Origin: Maribacter cobaltidurans
Lineage (GTDB): Bacteria > Bacteroidota > Bacteroidia > Flavobacteriales > Flavobacteriaceae
Direction: 5' to 3'
NCBI RefSeq assembly: GCF_002269385.1
Contig: NZ_CP022957.1
Coordinates: forward strand, 553,001-617,000
DNA length: 64,000 nucleotides
The notes under the pieces were generated by a model. It did no database searches. It was not told the origin of the DNA and was given only the letters and a program-made list of their open reading frames with translations. This document shows positions 29,201 through 37,737 of the stretch, piece after piece (within the stretch, counting starts at the first letter, position 1; every line of letters begins with the position of its first letter). A program made the translations under genes and the position numbers.

Positions 29201-29730
29201 TCATCTAAACCCCACTCTGCCGCAGATTCGGTAAAGGTCAAACCTTGGCCTTTACTACTATTATTTATAAAAAGTAAATTTGCCTTTTCTTCGCTAGTAG
29301 CACCACGAGGTCCACCTCGGCTAATATATATATCAGGATAATTGTCTTGGTTTATATCCACTATAGCTACTCCATTTGACCAATTTTTTGTTCCTGTTTT
29401 GGAGGATGATGTAATGTCCTCAAATTGCCAATTACCTAAATTTCTATATAATGTATTGCTAGACATATTGGCAGTAAAGTATATATCCTGCAAGCCATCC
29501 AAATCGAAATCGGCCACCCCAACTCCAGCCCCATTATACATATATTCAAAATCAAGAACCGTCAACTCGTCTGATAATACAAGTTCATTCGAAAAATGAA
29601 TCCCCGTTTCCTGCGGTGTCTTTATCTTAAATAAAGGAGTGGTCTTATCGCATCCTATATTTAAAAGCACTAAAAATATGGCTAAGCAATTCTTTAAGCT
29701 TTTATTTAAACGACTGGAAAACAACATCAT
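26203..29730 (-). CDS. Giant VCBS/FG-GAP repeat surface lipoprotein, paralogue 2
   Basis: Lipoprotein of 1175 residues (lipobox LNIGC near residue 28) collinear with paralogue 1: an N-terminal VCBS propeller (DFDLDGLQDIYF, DYDLDGDLDMYLLN), an ASPIC/UnbV segment (HFGLGDVKKIDTVIVTWPDGK), a second propeller beginning at the shared LLPHMHSRNGPG block, and a C-terminal SSGYLSQPSR element. Similar length and order throughout show a tandem duplication that has diverged. The stop overlaps the start of paralogue 1 by 4 bp. It lies 127 bp after susD, with a perfect hairpin in that gap. Probably a surface glycan-binding lipoprotein; ligand unknown. Confidence 0.88.
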   Translation of the reverse strand: MMLFSSRLNKSLKNCLAIFLVLLNIGCDKTTPLFKIKTPQETGIHFSNELVLSDELTVLDFEYMYNGAGVGVADFDLDGLQDIYFTANMSSNTLYRNLGNWQFEDITSSSKTGTKNWSNGVAIVDINQDNYPDIYISRGGPRGATSEEKANLLFINNSSKGQGLTFTESAAEWGLDDDAYSVQAAFFDYDLDGDLDMYLLNNALVDFNRNTARPLEKTGKAPSMDKLFRNNGDNTFTDVSKDANILIEGFGLGVEIFDFNADGWPDVYISNDFLTPDILYINQKDGTFENEINQYFEHLTFNGMGNDIADINNDGLMDVVVLDMLPEENKRLKLTMVGNRYDQFNLGVSFGYEPQYIRNTLQLNNGNGTFSEIGQMVGVSATEWSWSPLIADFDQDGFRDLYITNGYRQDVTNLDFMDYGNTILTMGTEEANRKARIDELNKLPEIKIKNYFYRNNGELGFQNITEKAGFNEPTYSNGSAYADFDNDGDLDLVVNNIDDPAGLYENQSDQNPLRNYIRFKFNGTSKNRDGLGSQVEIRYSQKKQVGYNTPYRGYLSSVEPGMHFGLGDVKKIDTVIVTWPDGKKQILKDLLTGQEYDLDYKKASELDSNQIKANEGTPYKFYPKDTTLIHFVHQEDNFVDYKVQALLPHMHSRNGPGLAVADINGDGLEDFFVGGAAGQSGALMIQQGDGQFDTISLQAPEYEDMGSLFFDADNDGDQDLYVVSGGSSFNENNELYEDRFYENDGMGTFKRNYGLPKNSASGAVVASADYDRDGLMDLFVGGRVSPGEYPLIPQSTLLKNNSKNGKITFDEDVSNAQLKDLGMVTAALWTDFNNDNWPDLIVVGEFMPIRIFENTKGVLKEITDTANLKNSHGWWNSISTGDFDEDGDMDYILGNFGLNNRYEISSEEPLRIYAKDFDKNGQIDPVMSYYIKGEQYVAHTRNDLIKQITAMRARFRTYADYAEATFKESFLEEELENAYIVKSETFANSYLENLGNGKFKLSTLPKMAQTAPMYGTLVGDYNNDGHLDVLAVGNFYSGEVFSGQYDASIGWFLAGNGTGNFRLIESKESGFFVKGDAKSLVNLRYGDQELILAGINNGPLAVMEYEGPSAKFYHPKDNEVAAIIKHADGSVQRFEFLRSSGYLSQPSRVFPIPRNATSVIVIDNQGNEQEIGPVQ

Positions 29731-29758
29731 TCACAAAATTGGTTTTTCCTATACAAAA

Positions 29759-29789
29759 CAATCCAATCTAGAAACTGTAGATTGGATTG
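29759..29789. promoter_or_regulatory. Intra-operon hairpin between susD and the VCBS genes
   Basis: A perfect 12-bp stem (CAATCCAATCTA and its complement) encloses a 7-nt loop. Read on the minus strand it is followed by TTTTG, so it may act as a weak terminator or an RNA-stability element that lowers expression of the VCBS genes relative to susCD. Confidence 0.6.
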
Positions 29790-29856
29790 TCAAATTAAAA
29801 TAAACTAACTCAACTATATTAACATAAACATGAAACAGAATAATTATGCTTTTAAA

Positions 29857-31395
29857 TTAGTATCCTGGGTTTTGTTGCAACAAACCGTTTGATCTCTCTA
29901 TTTCAGTCAATGGAAATGGGAAAACGTTTAAACGATCATTCCAGTTTGAGCCAAAAACTTGGGATCCAATACCCCATCTTGTAATATCAAACCATCTATG
30001 GGGTTCCATTGCCAATTCAACTCTTTTTTCCTGTCTCATAGCAGCCAGAAGGTCAGCTCCGGCTTCCAAATCATCTAATCCGGCTCTATTGCGAACATCA
30101 TTGATTTGTTGCTCGGCTATACCTAAATCTCCACCACCTTCAATGAGTGCTTCTGCATATAATAATTTGAGCTCTGCAAACCTGAACCAACGCTCATTGT
30201 TGAATTCCGATTGTCCATTGGGAGACCGATTTCCAGAAACGGTATTGTGCGCCCCTTGATATTTACTAGATGTCAAAGCGGTTGAGGACCACGATGGATC
30301 GTAAGGTAACTCTATTTGACCACCACCATCGTAAGTATAGTACGTGTCACCTTCCTGGTACACAACATAAGGAACACGTTCATCACCTGCTTCATATGCA
30401 CTTAATAAATCCTGAGTTGGTGCGAACCAACCATTTTTACCACCTGGCACACCGTTTCCACCAGCATCCCAATAATAAGATCTGGCGATTCCCTGTGATG
30501 CCTTAAAATCTTCTGAGTGGGTATCATCAAACACCCAAATGTTATCGTCAGAGAAAGGACCTCCAAATTGGATTTCAAATATGGACTCCGCATTATTTTC
30601 TGTATCAAAATTGAAATTATCATCATAATTAGGCATCAACATGTAAGGTCCATTATCAACTACATTACCCAGTGCGGTAATCGCCGCAGGCCAATCCTCT
30701 TTCCAAACATTTACCTTTCCAATATAAGAAGTAGCAGCCCAAGAAGTTGCCCTACCCGTATTACCACTATCCCAGGCATCTGGCAAACCAGCTTCTGCAT
30801 CTACAAAATCAGATAGAATGGCCGCAAATAAGTCATCCCTACTAGCATTTGGTAATGCCTGTTCATTGATACCTGATATAATTTCTAAGGCCAATGGAGG
30901 AGTTCCAAATAATTTCATTGCTTGGAAGTGAAACCAGGCCCTAAGGAATTTTGCCTCTGCTGCCAAAATAGTTTTATCTTCATCGGTAAGATCATTATCT
31001 GCATCTAAACGATCCAATACGATGTTAGCTCTGTAAATGCCTTCATAAATCTGTGTATAAGCAGCTGCGTAAGGTATATCGGAAGCTCTAACCTGAAAGG
31101 CATCGATATCCCTTGAAATTTGATCCGAATTAACGGCATCGGCAGCAACGTCATCTGAAATCACCAACGAAATCTTCCAAAATTCACCCCGCTCCGATAA
31201 TGTTTCTGTACTTGTTCCCCAAAAATCCTGTATCGACGAGTAAGATGCAAAGATGGCACCATCAAAATCGGCCCTAGTTTTATAAAAGGTATCCGTGGTT
31301 AACCTATCCAAGGGCTGTAAATCTAATTGGTCGCTACATGAGAACAAAACTCCCAGAGAGCAAACGGCAACTATAAATTGACTTATTTTTTTCAT
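29857..31395 (-). CDS. susD: RagB/SusD family outer-membrane glycan-binding lipoprotein
   Basis: Surface lipoprotein of 512 residues that caps the SusC channel and delivers glycans. The signal peptide ends with lipobox LFSC (Cys20), followed by LDLQPLDRLTTDTFYKT. SusD-type TPR helices contain AEAKFLRAWFHFQAMKLFG, a C-terminal RWFRFAELKLLYAEALIEG, INDVRNRAGL and the closing MEPHRWFDITRWG. It lies 22 bp after susC on the same strand, the classical order. The ligand cannot be read from the sequence. Identification is secure. Confidence 0.96.
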   Translation of the reverse strand: MKKISQFIVAVCSLGVLFSCSDQLDLQPLDRLTTDTFYKTRADFDGAIFASYSSIQDFWGTSTETLSERGEFWKISLVISDDVAADAVNSDQISRDIDAFQVRASDIPYAAAYTQIYEGIYRANIVLDRLDADNDLTDEDKTILAAEAKFLRAWFHFQAMKLFGTPPLALEIISGINEQALPNASRDDLFAAILSDFVDAEAGLPDAWDSGNTGRATSWAATSYIGKVNVWKEDWPAAITALGNVVDNGPYMLMPNYDDNFNFDTENNAESIFEIQFGGPFSDDNIWVFDDTHSEDFKASQGIARSYYWDAGGNGVPGGKNGWFAPTQDLLSAYEAGDERVPYVVYQEGDTYYTYDGGGQIELPYDPSWSSTALTSSKYQGAHNTVSGNRSPNGQSEFNNERWFRFAELKLLYAEALIEGGGDLGIAEQQINDVRNRAGLDDLEAGADLLAAMRQEKRVELAMEPHRWFDITRWGIGSQVFGSNWNDRLNVFPFPLTEIERSNGLLQQNPGY

Positions 31396-31417
31396 GATTA
31401 TTTTAATTTCTTGTTGA

Positions 31418-34400
31418 TTAATTGAAGTTTACTGTCCATCCCAATTGAATTATCCTAGGTAAGGGTGACTGTCCACCGTCTTGACCTGTAGCCAATGTAA
31501 AATCTCCTTTTTGAAAACTCTGTGCACGACCGACCTCTGGATCATAACCGGAATACTTGGTAAATGTAGCCAAATTCTGTGCTCCAATATAAAATCGCAT
31601 ATTGGTCACAAAATCACCAGTCCAATTTTTAAGTTTTTCCTGTGGCAAGGTATATCCTATGGATATATTCTGGATTCTTAAATACGCAGCATTTTCAACC
31701 CATCTATCGGAAAACCGATTATTACCATTTGGGTCGTTGACCGCAAGCCTAGGATGGGAACTTGAATTCGTTGTCCCCTCACCTGTCCAGCGATCCAGAA
31801 TCTGTGTACTAAAGTTGCCTTGACCAGTCATTCCTTCCAGACCAATTCGGGCAGAATTATATATTTCCCGGTCACCAACCCCTCTAAGGTTCATTGAAAA
31901 ATCCCATCCCTTATACTCCGCATTAAAAACAAAACCATAGAAAAAGCCAGGAAATGGACTACCTAAAATAGTTCTATCATTTGCATCTACAACGCCGTCT
32001 CCATTGACATCCACAAAACGTATGTCTCCAGGAGAAGGTGTTCCATTTACATCAGGAACGGCAGCGGCCACTTCCGCATCATTCTGATAAAGTCCATCTG
32101 TCTTGTAACCATAAAAATGCCCAAGACTTTCCCCAACTATGGTTCTATGGGTAGAAGCCCCTCCAATACCACTAATGATCGAAGGTATAGGCCCCAAGTC
32201 AGTTACCTCGTTTTTCACCGTGGTAAGATTTGCTCCAAAACTATAGTTAAAATCGCCAATAGCATTTGCATAATTCAGGGACAATTCGATTCCCGAGTTC
32301 TTTATCTGACCTATATTGGCATCCGCAGGCAAGAAGAATCCGGAAACATAGGGAAGAGGAAAACCTAAAAGAACATCGTCCGTTGTTTTATTGAAATAAT
32401 CAAAAGTACCGGTAAGTTTGCTATCAAACATACTAAAGTCCACCCCAATATCAAATTGAGTACTTGTTTCCCATTTTAAATCAGCGTTCGCAAATGTGGT
32501 TGGTGCGGGAGCAACAACTGTTTCTTGACCATCGCCAATTACATAACGAACATTATTATCTATTGCACTTAGATAGGCAAAATTAAGCCCAGTAAATTGA
32601 TTCCCAGACTGACCCCATCCTGCCCTAATTTTTATATCGTCAAATACAGTTTCTTCTGGAAAAAAGCTTTCGTCAGTGACCCTCCAACCGAGTGATACAG
32701 AAGGAAAAACTTGATCTCTATTTCCTGGAGCAAATCTGGAGGTAGCATCCCTACGAACGTTAGCTGTAGCCAGGTATTTTCCCTTATAGTTGTAAGTCAA
32801 ACGACCTAACCAACCCTGTAAGGTCCAAAGATCACCTTCATTGGCTCCTGCAACGGTGGAACCAGTTGCGGCAAAGTTATTGTTGAACAGATCCCTTCCC
32901 TGCAGTCTTTGCTTATCGTACCGAAACTTGGTCTGTTCAAATCCAAAAAGCGCACCTATATTATGGTCTCCGTCGCCAAAGGTTTTGTCATACTGTAACG
33001 TTGCAGACGAAGTCAAGGTCAATTCGATTGGTCTTTCAGAAACCAATAAGGAAGAGCCTGCACCGCCGCTCAATGAAGGTAGGTCACTAGTAAAATAATC
33101 ACCCACACCTACATTGTAGTCAACACCTAAGGAAGTCCTTGCCTTTAAACCTTCTATGATGTTAAGTTCTCCATAAAAATTGGCCAAAACCTTGCGGGTC
33201 TGAATGGTGGTAAAGGTAAACCTATCATCGGTATTATATAAATAGTTTGTCGCCGAGCCCTGACCAACGGTTTCTTGATTGATCAAATTATAGCCCAAGG
33301 GCCCATCTCCATAGGGTTGATAATAGGGTGCATTACTCGCGGAATTGAACCCCGCAAAAATGCCCGGCTCACTTTGAACCTGCCTATCCGTTTGACTTAT
33401 AAGAATAGATTCGCCAAACTTTAACCTATCTCCTACTTGAATATCCGAATTGGCTTTGAACGAATATCTCGAAAAACCTTGCGCCCTTTCAACACCTTCC
33501 TGATCCAAATAACCTCCTGATATGAAATAGGTAGCCTTTTCACTTCCCCCACTAACGGATAGGTTATGATTTTGCACAAATCCGGTTTTGAACATTAAAT
33601 TTTGCCAATCGACAAAAGGTTGCCCCCTAAACTGCGACAAATCGGTACCCAGCTGCCCTTGAACATCGATATATTGATCAACGTTTAAAACGTCTATTGT
33701 ATTTCTAATGCTGGCAAAAGAAGTATATCCATCATAAGTAACCCTTGCATCACCTCTTTTACCTCTTTTCGTTGTCACAATGATAACACCGTTAGCCGCT
33801 CTTGCCCCATAAATTGCCGTGGAAGCAGCATCCTTTAAAACATCAATAGATTCAATATCATTGGCGTTAAGTCCCGCTAAAGGATTCGAATCAGTTGTTG
33901 ATGAAGTATTTACGGTAATATTCGTTGTCTGCACAATGGGCACCCCATCGATAACCCAAAGTGGGTCATTCACTCCCGGGGTTCCAACACCACGGATATT
34001 CACACTTATTGGTGCACCTGGATCACCACTCCGATTCGTGATATTAACACCCGAAATGGTTCCTGCCAGGGCTTGATCTGGACTTGTAATTGGTTTTGTC
34101 ACAATATCAGCTGAACCGATAGAACCGATGGAACCAGTTAAATCCGCCTTACGCTGCGTACCGTAACCAACTACCACTACCTCAGACAAGGCTTCGGCAT
34201 CCTCAACCATAGTAACATTAATGGTGCTTCTGCCGTCGATGGCTATTTCCTGTCTCTGATATCCGAGATACGTGAACACCAAAGTGCTTTCTCCCTGTGG
34301 CACGTTAATGGAATAGTTACCATCAAAGTCCGTTTGCGCTCCAGTTGTGGTACCTTTCACCAACACAGTCGCCCCCGGAAGTGGTCCTGAGCTATCCGAT

Positions 34401-34516
34401 ACATTACCCGTAACTGTTGTCTGCGCGTATACCGATGCGGACCCTAATGACATGATAGCCAAAAACACTATAAAAAACAGATTATGTTTATAGCATTTAC
34501 GTTGTGGTTTTTTCAT
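31418..34516 (-). CDS. susC: SusC/RagA family TonB-dependent outer-membrane transporter
   Basis: Outer-membrane glycan importer of 1032 residues. Order of parts: signal peptide ending SVYAQ, carboxypeptidase-regulatory-like domain (TTVTGNVSDSSGPLPGATVLVKGTT), the TonB-box-like EVVVVGYGTQRKADLTGS, plug (ALAGTISGVNITNRSGDPG, WVIDGVPI, YGARAANGVIIVTTK) and a 22-strand barrel ending in an aromatic strand (IIQLGWTVNFN). It is the first gene of a minus-strand operon susC-susD-VCBS-VCBS-DUF5009. An IS5-type element is inserted about 65 bp upstream of its ATG, so native promoter control may be altered. Substrate is inferred from neighbours to be an alpha-galactose/GalNAc glycan. Confidence 0.96.
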   Translation of the reverse strand: MKKPQRKCYKHNLFFIVFLAIMSLGSASVYAQTTVTGNVSDSSGPLPGATVLVKGTTTGAQTDFDGNYSINVPQGESTLVFTYLGYQRQEIAIDGRSTINVTMVEDAEALSEVVVVGYGTQRKADLTGSIGSIGSADIVTKPITSPDQALAGTISGVNITNRSGDPGAPISVNIRGVGTPGVNDPLWVIDGVPIVQTTNITVNTSSTTDSNPLAGLNANDIESIDVLKDAASTAIYGARAANGVIIVTTKRGKRGDARVTYDGYTSFASIRNTIDVLNVDQYIDVQGQLGTDLSQFRGQPFVDWQNLMFKTGFVQNHNLSVSGGSEKATYFISGGYLDQEGVERAQGFSRYSFKANSDIQVGDRLKFGESILISQTDRQVQSEPGIFAGFNSASNAPYYQPYGDGPLGYNLINQETVGQGSATNYLYNTDDRFTFTTIQTRKVLANFYGELNIIEGLKARTSLGVDYNVGVGDYFTSDLPSLSGGAGSSLLVSERPIELTLTSSATLQYDKTFGDGDHNIGALFGFEQTKFRYDKQRLQGRDLFNNNFAATGSTVAGANEGDLWTLQGWLGRLTYNYKGKYLATANVRRDATSRFAPGNRDQVFPSVSLGWRVTDESFFPEETVFDDIKIRAGWGQSGNQFTGLNFAYLSAIDNNVRYVIGDGQETVVAPAPTTFANADLKWETSTQFDIGVDFSMFDSKLTGTFDYFNKTTDDVLLGFPLPYVSGFFLPADANIGQIKNSGIELSLNYANAIGDFNYSFGANLTTVKNEVTDLGPIPSIISGIGGASTHRTIVGESLGHFYGYKTDGLYQNDAEVAAAVPDVNGTPSPGDIRFVDVNGDGVVDANDRTILGSPFPGFFYGFVFNAEYKGWDFSMNLRGVGDREIYNSARIGLEGMTGQGNFSTQILDRWTGEGTTNSSSHPRLAVNDPNGNNRFSDRWVENAAYLRIQNISIGYTLPQEKLKNWTGDFVTNMRFYIGAQNLATFTKYSGYDPEVGRAQSFQKGDFTLATGQDGGQSPLPRIIQLGWTVNFN

Positions 34517-34580
34517 AATATGATGCGGTTTTAGTTAATTGAATTAGTTGAGAAAATTAGTTCAAATTGTTTTTTATTAT

Positions 34581-35494
34581 TGAACTCATTTAAACTTTTT
34601 TGGTTTGATTTTTTTCAGGGCGATTACTATGAATGATAAGTAGTTGAACCCTTTCCAGCTCTCAATGGTGGTATCGAACCTGTTGAGCAGTGACCTGAAA
34701 CTGTCGATCCATGCATTGGTGCGCTCCACGGCATACCTCTGGTCATAAAGGTCCTGGTCAAAATATTCGTCCCTGTCATCCACTCTGCCGTTGCGCTTGT
34801 TGAAACATATATTGGCATTGATGTCCCTTCTTGCACAGGCCGAGCGAAAATCCTTGGAATCGAATCCCGCATCGGCATTGAGGAAGAGCCCCTCCGTTTT
34901 TATATCTGCTCTGTCAAGGGTGGCGGTGACCACCTCGAACTGCACCTCGATGTCAAACAGATCATTGTGGTTCCCGGATACCGGTTCCGACATGGCCAAG
35001 GGCAGTCCCTGCCTATCGGTAAGGAAGAGGGCGTTGGTGGTCCTTCCCTTTTTGCGGCCTTGGTATTCCACGGCCTCGCCACCCCTGATGGCAGGTGTGT
35101 GGCTACCGTCAAGATCGACACTGGAGAGGTCGAACATGTCCCTGTACCGTTTTAAAATGCCGGTCCAGCAATCCAGAAATGTCCCCGAACGGCACCATTT
35201 GCGATAATGGTGGTAGACCGACTGCCAGCTCAGGACCTTTTGGGAGAACAGCGAGGTCGTGGGCAGGTACTCCCATTGCACGCCCGTCTTCAACTTGTAG
35301 AGTATTGCATTGACAATCTCGCACAAGGGAGCCGTTGGGGCAAAACCCCTTTTCGGTAAAGGTATGTGTGGGACTATCTCCATTTCTATGGTATCTTTGT
35401 CGAGTACTTTGTACATGGGCTATGGTATTTGCGTGTGGTAACACAAATGTCCGTAGCCCTATCTTTCGATCCAAAAAAAGTTTAAATCACTTCA
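34581..35494 (-). mobile_element. IS5-type insertion sequence, apparently intact
   Basis: An element of about 914 bp bounded by imperfect inverted repeats of about 24 bp: the left end starts TGAACTCATTTAAACTTTTT and the right end reads in complement TGAAGTGATTTAAACTTTTT, differing at three positions plus one T. It contains one transposase gene that ends inside the left repeat. I could not identify a convincing target-site duplication. It lies between susC and agaS, in the same orientation as both. Confidence 0.8.
34586..35416 (-). CDS. IS5 family DDE transposase
   Basis: Cut-and-paste transposase of 276 residues in a single frame. The N-terminal part has the DUF4096-like targeting domain (CEIVNAILYKLKTGVQWEYLP, SVYHHYRKWCRSG). 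The catalytic DDE domain starts at SSVDLDGSHTPAIRGG (first Asp), continues with LFLNADAGFDSKDFR (second Asp) and ends with DQRYAVERTNAWIDSF (catalytic Glu). Length and motifs suggest an active enzyme. It is richer in GC than its neighbours, consistent with recent arrival. Confidence 0.92.
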   Translation of the reverse strand: MYKVLDKDTIEMEIVPHIPLPKRGFAPTAPLCEIVNAILYKLKTGVQWEYLPTTSLFSQKVLSWQSVYHHYRKWCRSGTFLDCWTGILKRYRDMFDLSSVDLDGSHTPAIRGGEAVEYQGRKKGRTTNALFLTDRQGLPLAMSEPVSGNHNDLFDIEVQFEVVTATLDRADIKTEGLFLNADAGFDSKDFRSACARRDINANICFNKRNGRVDDRDEYFDQDLYDQRYAVERTNAWIDSFRSLLNRFDTTIESWKGFNYLSFIVIALKKIKPKKFK

Positions 35495-35629
35495 ATGAGT
35501 CACTTTAATAAGGTTAAATTTATGTAAATTTTTACTGATAATAAAACTAATGAAAATTTAAATGTTACGCTACCTTTCTATAATATTATTTTTCCTTTTT
35601 AAATATTTAAAAATAGGGAATCTTTAAAT

Positions 35630-36817
35630 TTAGTAAATTTTTACCCCTTGAACCACTCTGGAAATCGCCCCCGTCTCTGAAGGCGAATCTGGCCGAAGCT
35701 TTAAATTCAACGAGGTATAGAAGGCCAGCAATTGTCCCAAAACGATATAACATACAGCGAGATATTCATCTTCGATGACCTTGTCTCTACCGCCGCCGAG
35801 CACAATAAGTTCGTCAACGGAAGGGATATCGTAATCACTCATGGCGATTCCTATCTGCTTTAGCGGCTTTTTACCTACACCCATCCCTCGGACCAGGTCC
35901 ATTTCGTACTGCAGGACCTTCTTGTTGTTTGAAAAAAAATAAACCAACAGTGTTTCTTCATTGACAACCGCCTTTGGGCCATGTCTAAAACCAAGATAGG
36001 AATCATTTTTGCAGATGACGTGGCCATCTGTCAATTCTTGTAGTTTTAGCTGGGATTCCATTGCCGTACCATAAAGCGGCCCGGAGCCTAAAAAAACCGC
36101 CCGGGTGAAACCCAACGCTGCAATTTTCTTGACTCGATCCAACTTTTTGTTCAGGAACTCCTCCGTACAGGTCCTTAATGTGTGCACTACTTCCTTCATG
36201 GACGTCAGGCGGTCGAAACGTCCCATTAACAATATGGTCAACAGCATACCCGAATAACTTCCCGTCATCGCAAGGCTTTTGTCATTGGATTCCGGGGGAA
36301 GTAGAAAAACCAAATGATTGTTCTTTGATGCGTATTTGGCCAAATCACCATCTGCACTGCAGGTTATGATTAAATGGGAACAATCCTTTACGTGGGCATC
36401 GGCAAGTTTAACGGCCGCTATACTTTCAGGGCTATTGCCCGATCTAGCAAAGGAAACCAACAGAGTTGGAACCCCTTCTTCTAGGTAATCCTGGGGATGC
36501 GATACAAGATGGGTGGTAGCTATCGACATCGTGGTGACTCCAGTATTTCTTTGAATGAACCCCTCCACGGACAACCCTATATAGGCACTTGTACCTGCTC
36601 CTGTCAATATAATCTTCTCAGTCTTTTTCAGCGTTGATTCCAGAAAGGAAGCGATAACTTCCCTTTCCTTTTCAAGTTTATCAACGATCTTCCCCCAAAG
36701 TTCCGGTTGGCCCGAAATTTCCTTGGCGGTATCAAATCCCCCAATGGCTTTTAATTGAGAAGTTTCAATGTCAAGGTATTTCATAGTATTATTTATTGGA
36801 ACGAGTATATCTTTCAT
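35630..36817 (-). CDS. agaS: SIS-domain sugar isomerase/deaminase (AgaS-like)
   Basis: AgaS converts D-galactosamine-6-phosphate to tagatose-6-phosphate and ammonia in the cytoplasm. The 395-residue protein has two SIS domains: the first with ILTGAGTSAYIGLSVEGF and SFARSGNSPESIAAVKLAD, the second with VFLGSGPLYGTAMESQLKLQELT and GFRHGPKAVVNEETLLVYF. Length matches AgaS rather than GlmS, which carries an extra amidotransferase domain absent here. ATG 36817 is used; another ATG 11 codons on is possible. It is divergent from a DeoR-family regulator gene 134 bp away, and close to a kinase and an aldolase of the same pathway. Confidence 0.88.
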   Translation of the reverse strand: MKDILVPINNTMKYLDIETSQLKAIGGFDTAKEISGQPELWGKIVDKLEKEREVIASFLESTLKKTEKIILTGAGTSAYIGLSVEGFIQRNTGVTTMSIATTHLVSHPQDYLEEGVPTLLVSFARSGNSPESIAAVKLADAHVKDCSHLIITCSADGDLAKYASKNNHLVFLLPPESNDKSLAMTGSYSGMLLTILLMGRFDRLTSMKEVVHTLRTCTEEFLNKKLDRVKKIAALGFTRAVFLGSGPLYGTAMESQLKLQELTDGHVICKNDSYLGFRHGPKAVVNEETLLVYFFSNNKKVLQYEMDLVRGMGVGKKPLKQIGIAMSDYDIPSVDELIVLGGGRDKVIEDEYLAVCYIVLGQLLAFYTSLNLKLRPDSPSETGAISRVVQGVKIY

Positions 36818-36894
36818 ATCCTTATTTTACAAATATATAAAACCTATTTAAAGTTTCATTAACTAATTTTATTTATTTGAAATCATTTTTTTAC

Positions 36895-36923
36895 TTTGTT
36901 ACTAACTAATGTCCCTATATTTG
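36895..36923 (+). promoter_or_regulatory. Bacteroidota-type promoter of the DeoR gene
   Basis: A TTTG box at 36895 and a TATATTTG box at 36916-36923 (17 bp apart) precede the regulator ATG by 28 bp and fit the TTTG/TAnnTTTG consensus. The divergent agaS promoter must lie in the same 134-bp interval. Confidence 0.65.
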
Positions 36924-36951
36924 TTTTCTTAGTATGGAAAAATCCTATTAA

Positions 36952-37737
36952 ATGAAGGAAGCAAAAACAAAAAGGTCTACGGTTGAGCGACGTAAAAAAA
37001 TACTGAATCTACTGGATGAAAATGGACAGGTTTTTGTACACGAGTTGAGTGAGGAGTTTGGTGTCAGTGAAGTCACCATTCGCAACGATTTGGAGCTATT
37101 CGAGAAAAAAGGTCTGTTGATACGATCAAGGGGAGGCGCCATGATCAACGAGAATTCCGTAGGAATGGATTTTCAATTATCCGAGAAGGATAAGATGAAC
37201 TATACCGAAAAGGTTAGAATCGGTAAAAAGGCTGCAGAGCTTGTAAACGCTGGGGAAACTATTATTTTGGATTCGGGGACCACAACGATGGAAATCGCTA
37301 AAAATCTGAGTTCGAACAAGTCCTTGAATGTGATTACCAATGCCTTGAATATTGCAAATGAGTTGTTAAAGTACCCCAATATAAATATAATCGTACCCGG
37401 CGGTACTTTGCGAAAAAACTCCCACTCCCTAGTGGGCCCGTTGGCGGAAAAAAGTATGCGTAATTTTTACGTGGACAAAGTCTTTTTAGGGGTTGACGGA
37501 TTTGACATTAAGGAAGGGGCGTTTACACCTAATATTGAAGAAGCTTCCTTGAATCAAGTCATGATTGAAATTACCAAGGAGGTTATTCTCGTATCCGATT
37601 CCAGTAAGTTTCGGCGTAGAAGTCTTGCCTTCATTTGTCCAACACGTAAAATCGATATCGTCATCACCGACGAAAAGATAAGTAAGGAAGATTTAACTTG
37701 GCTTAAGGATCAAAATATACAAGTTATCATTGCCTGA
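36952..37737 (+). CDS. DeoR/GlpR family transcriptional regulator
   Basis: Sugar-phosphate-responsive repressor of 261 residues. The N-terminal helix-turn-helix reads STVERRKKILNLLDENGQ, VSEVTIRNDLELFEKKGLLIRSRGGA, the DeoR signature. The DeoRC effector domain shows ILDSGTTTMEIAKNL, NALNIANEL, VPGGTLRKNSHSLVGP and VDGFDIKEGAFTPN, the fold that binds phosphorylated sugars. It is divergent from agaS and upstream of a kinase and an aldolase, matching AgaR-type control. A likely operator palindrome lies before the kinase gene at 38289. Confidence 0.93.
   Translation: MKEAKTKRSTVERRKKILNLLDENGQVFVHELSEEFGVSEVTIRNDLELFEKKGLLIRSRGGAMINENSVGMDFQLSEKDKMNYTEKVRIGKKAAELVNAGETIILDSGTTTMEIAKNLSSNKSLNVITNALNIANELLKYPNINIIVPGGTLRKNSHSLVGPLAEKSMRNFYVDKVFLGVDGFDIKEGAFTPNIEEASLNQVMIEITKEVILVSDSSKFRRRSLAFICPTRKIDIVITDEKISKEDLTWLKDQNIQVIIA

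Noticed and set aside
34581..35494. Target-site duplication of the IS5-type element
   Set aside because: Flanking bases ATTAT and ATGAG do not give a clear short direct repeat, so none is claimed.
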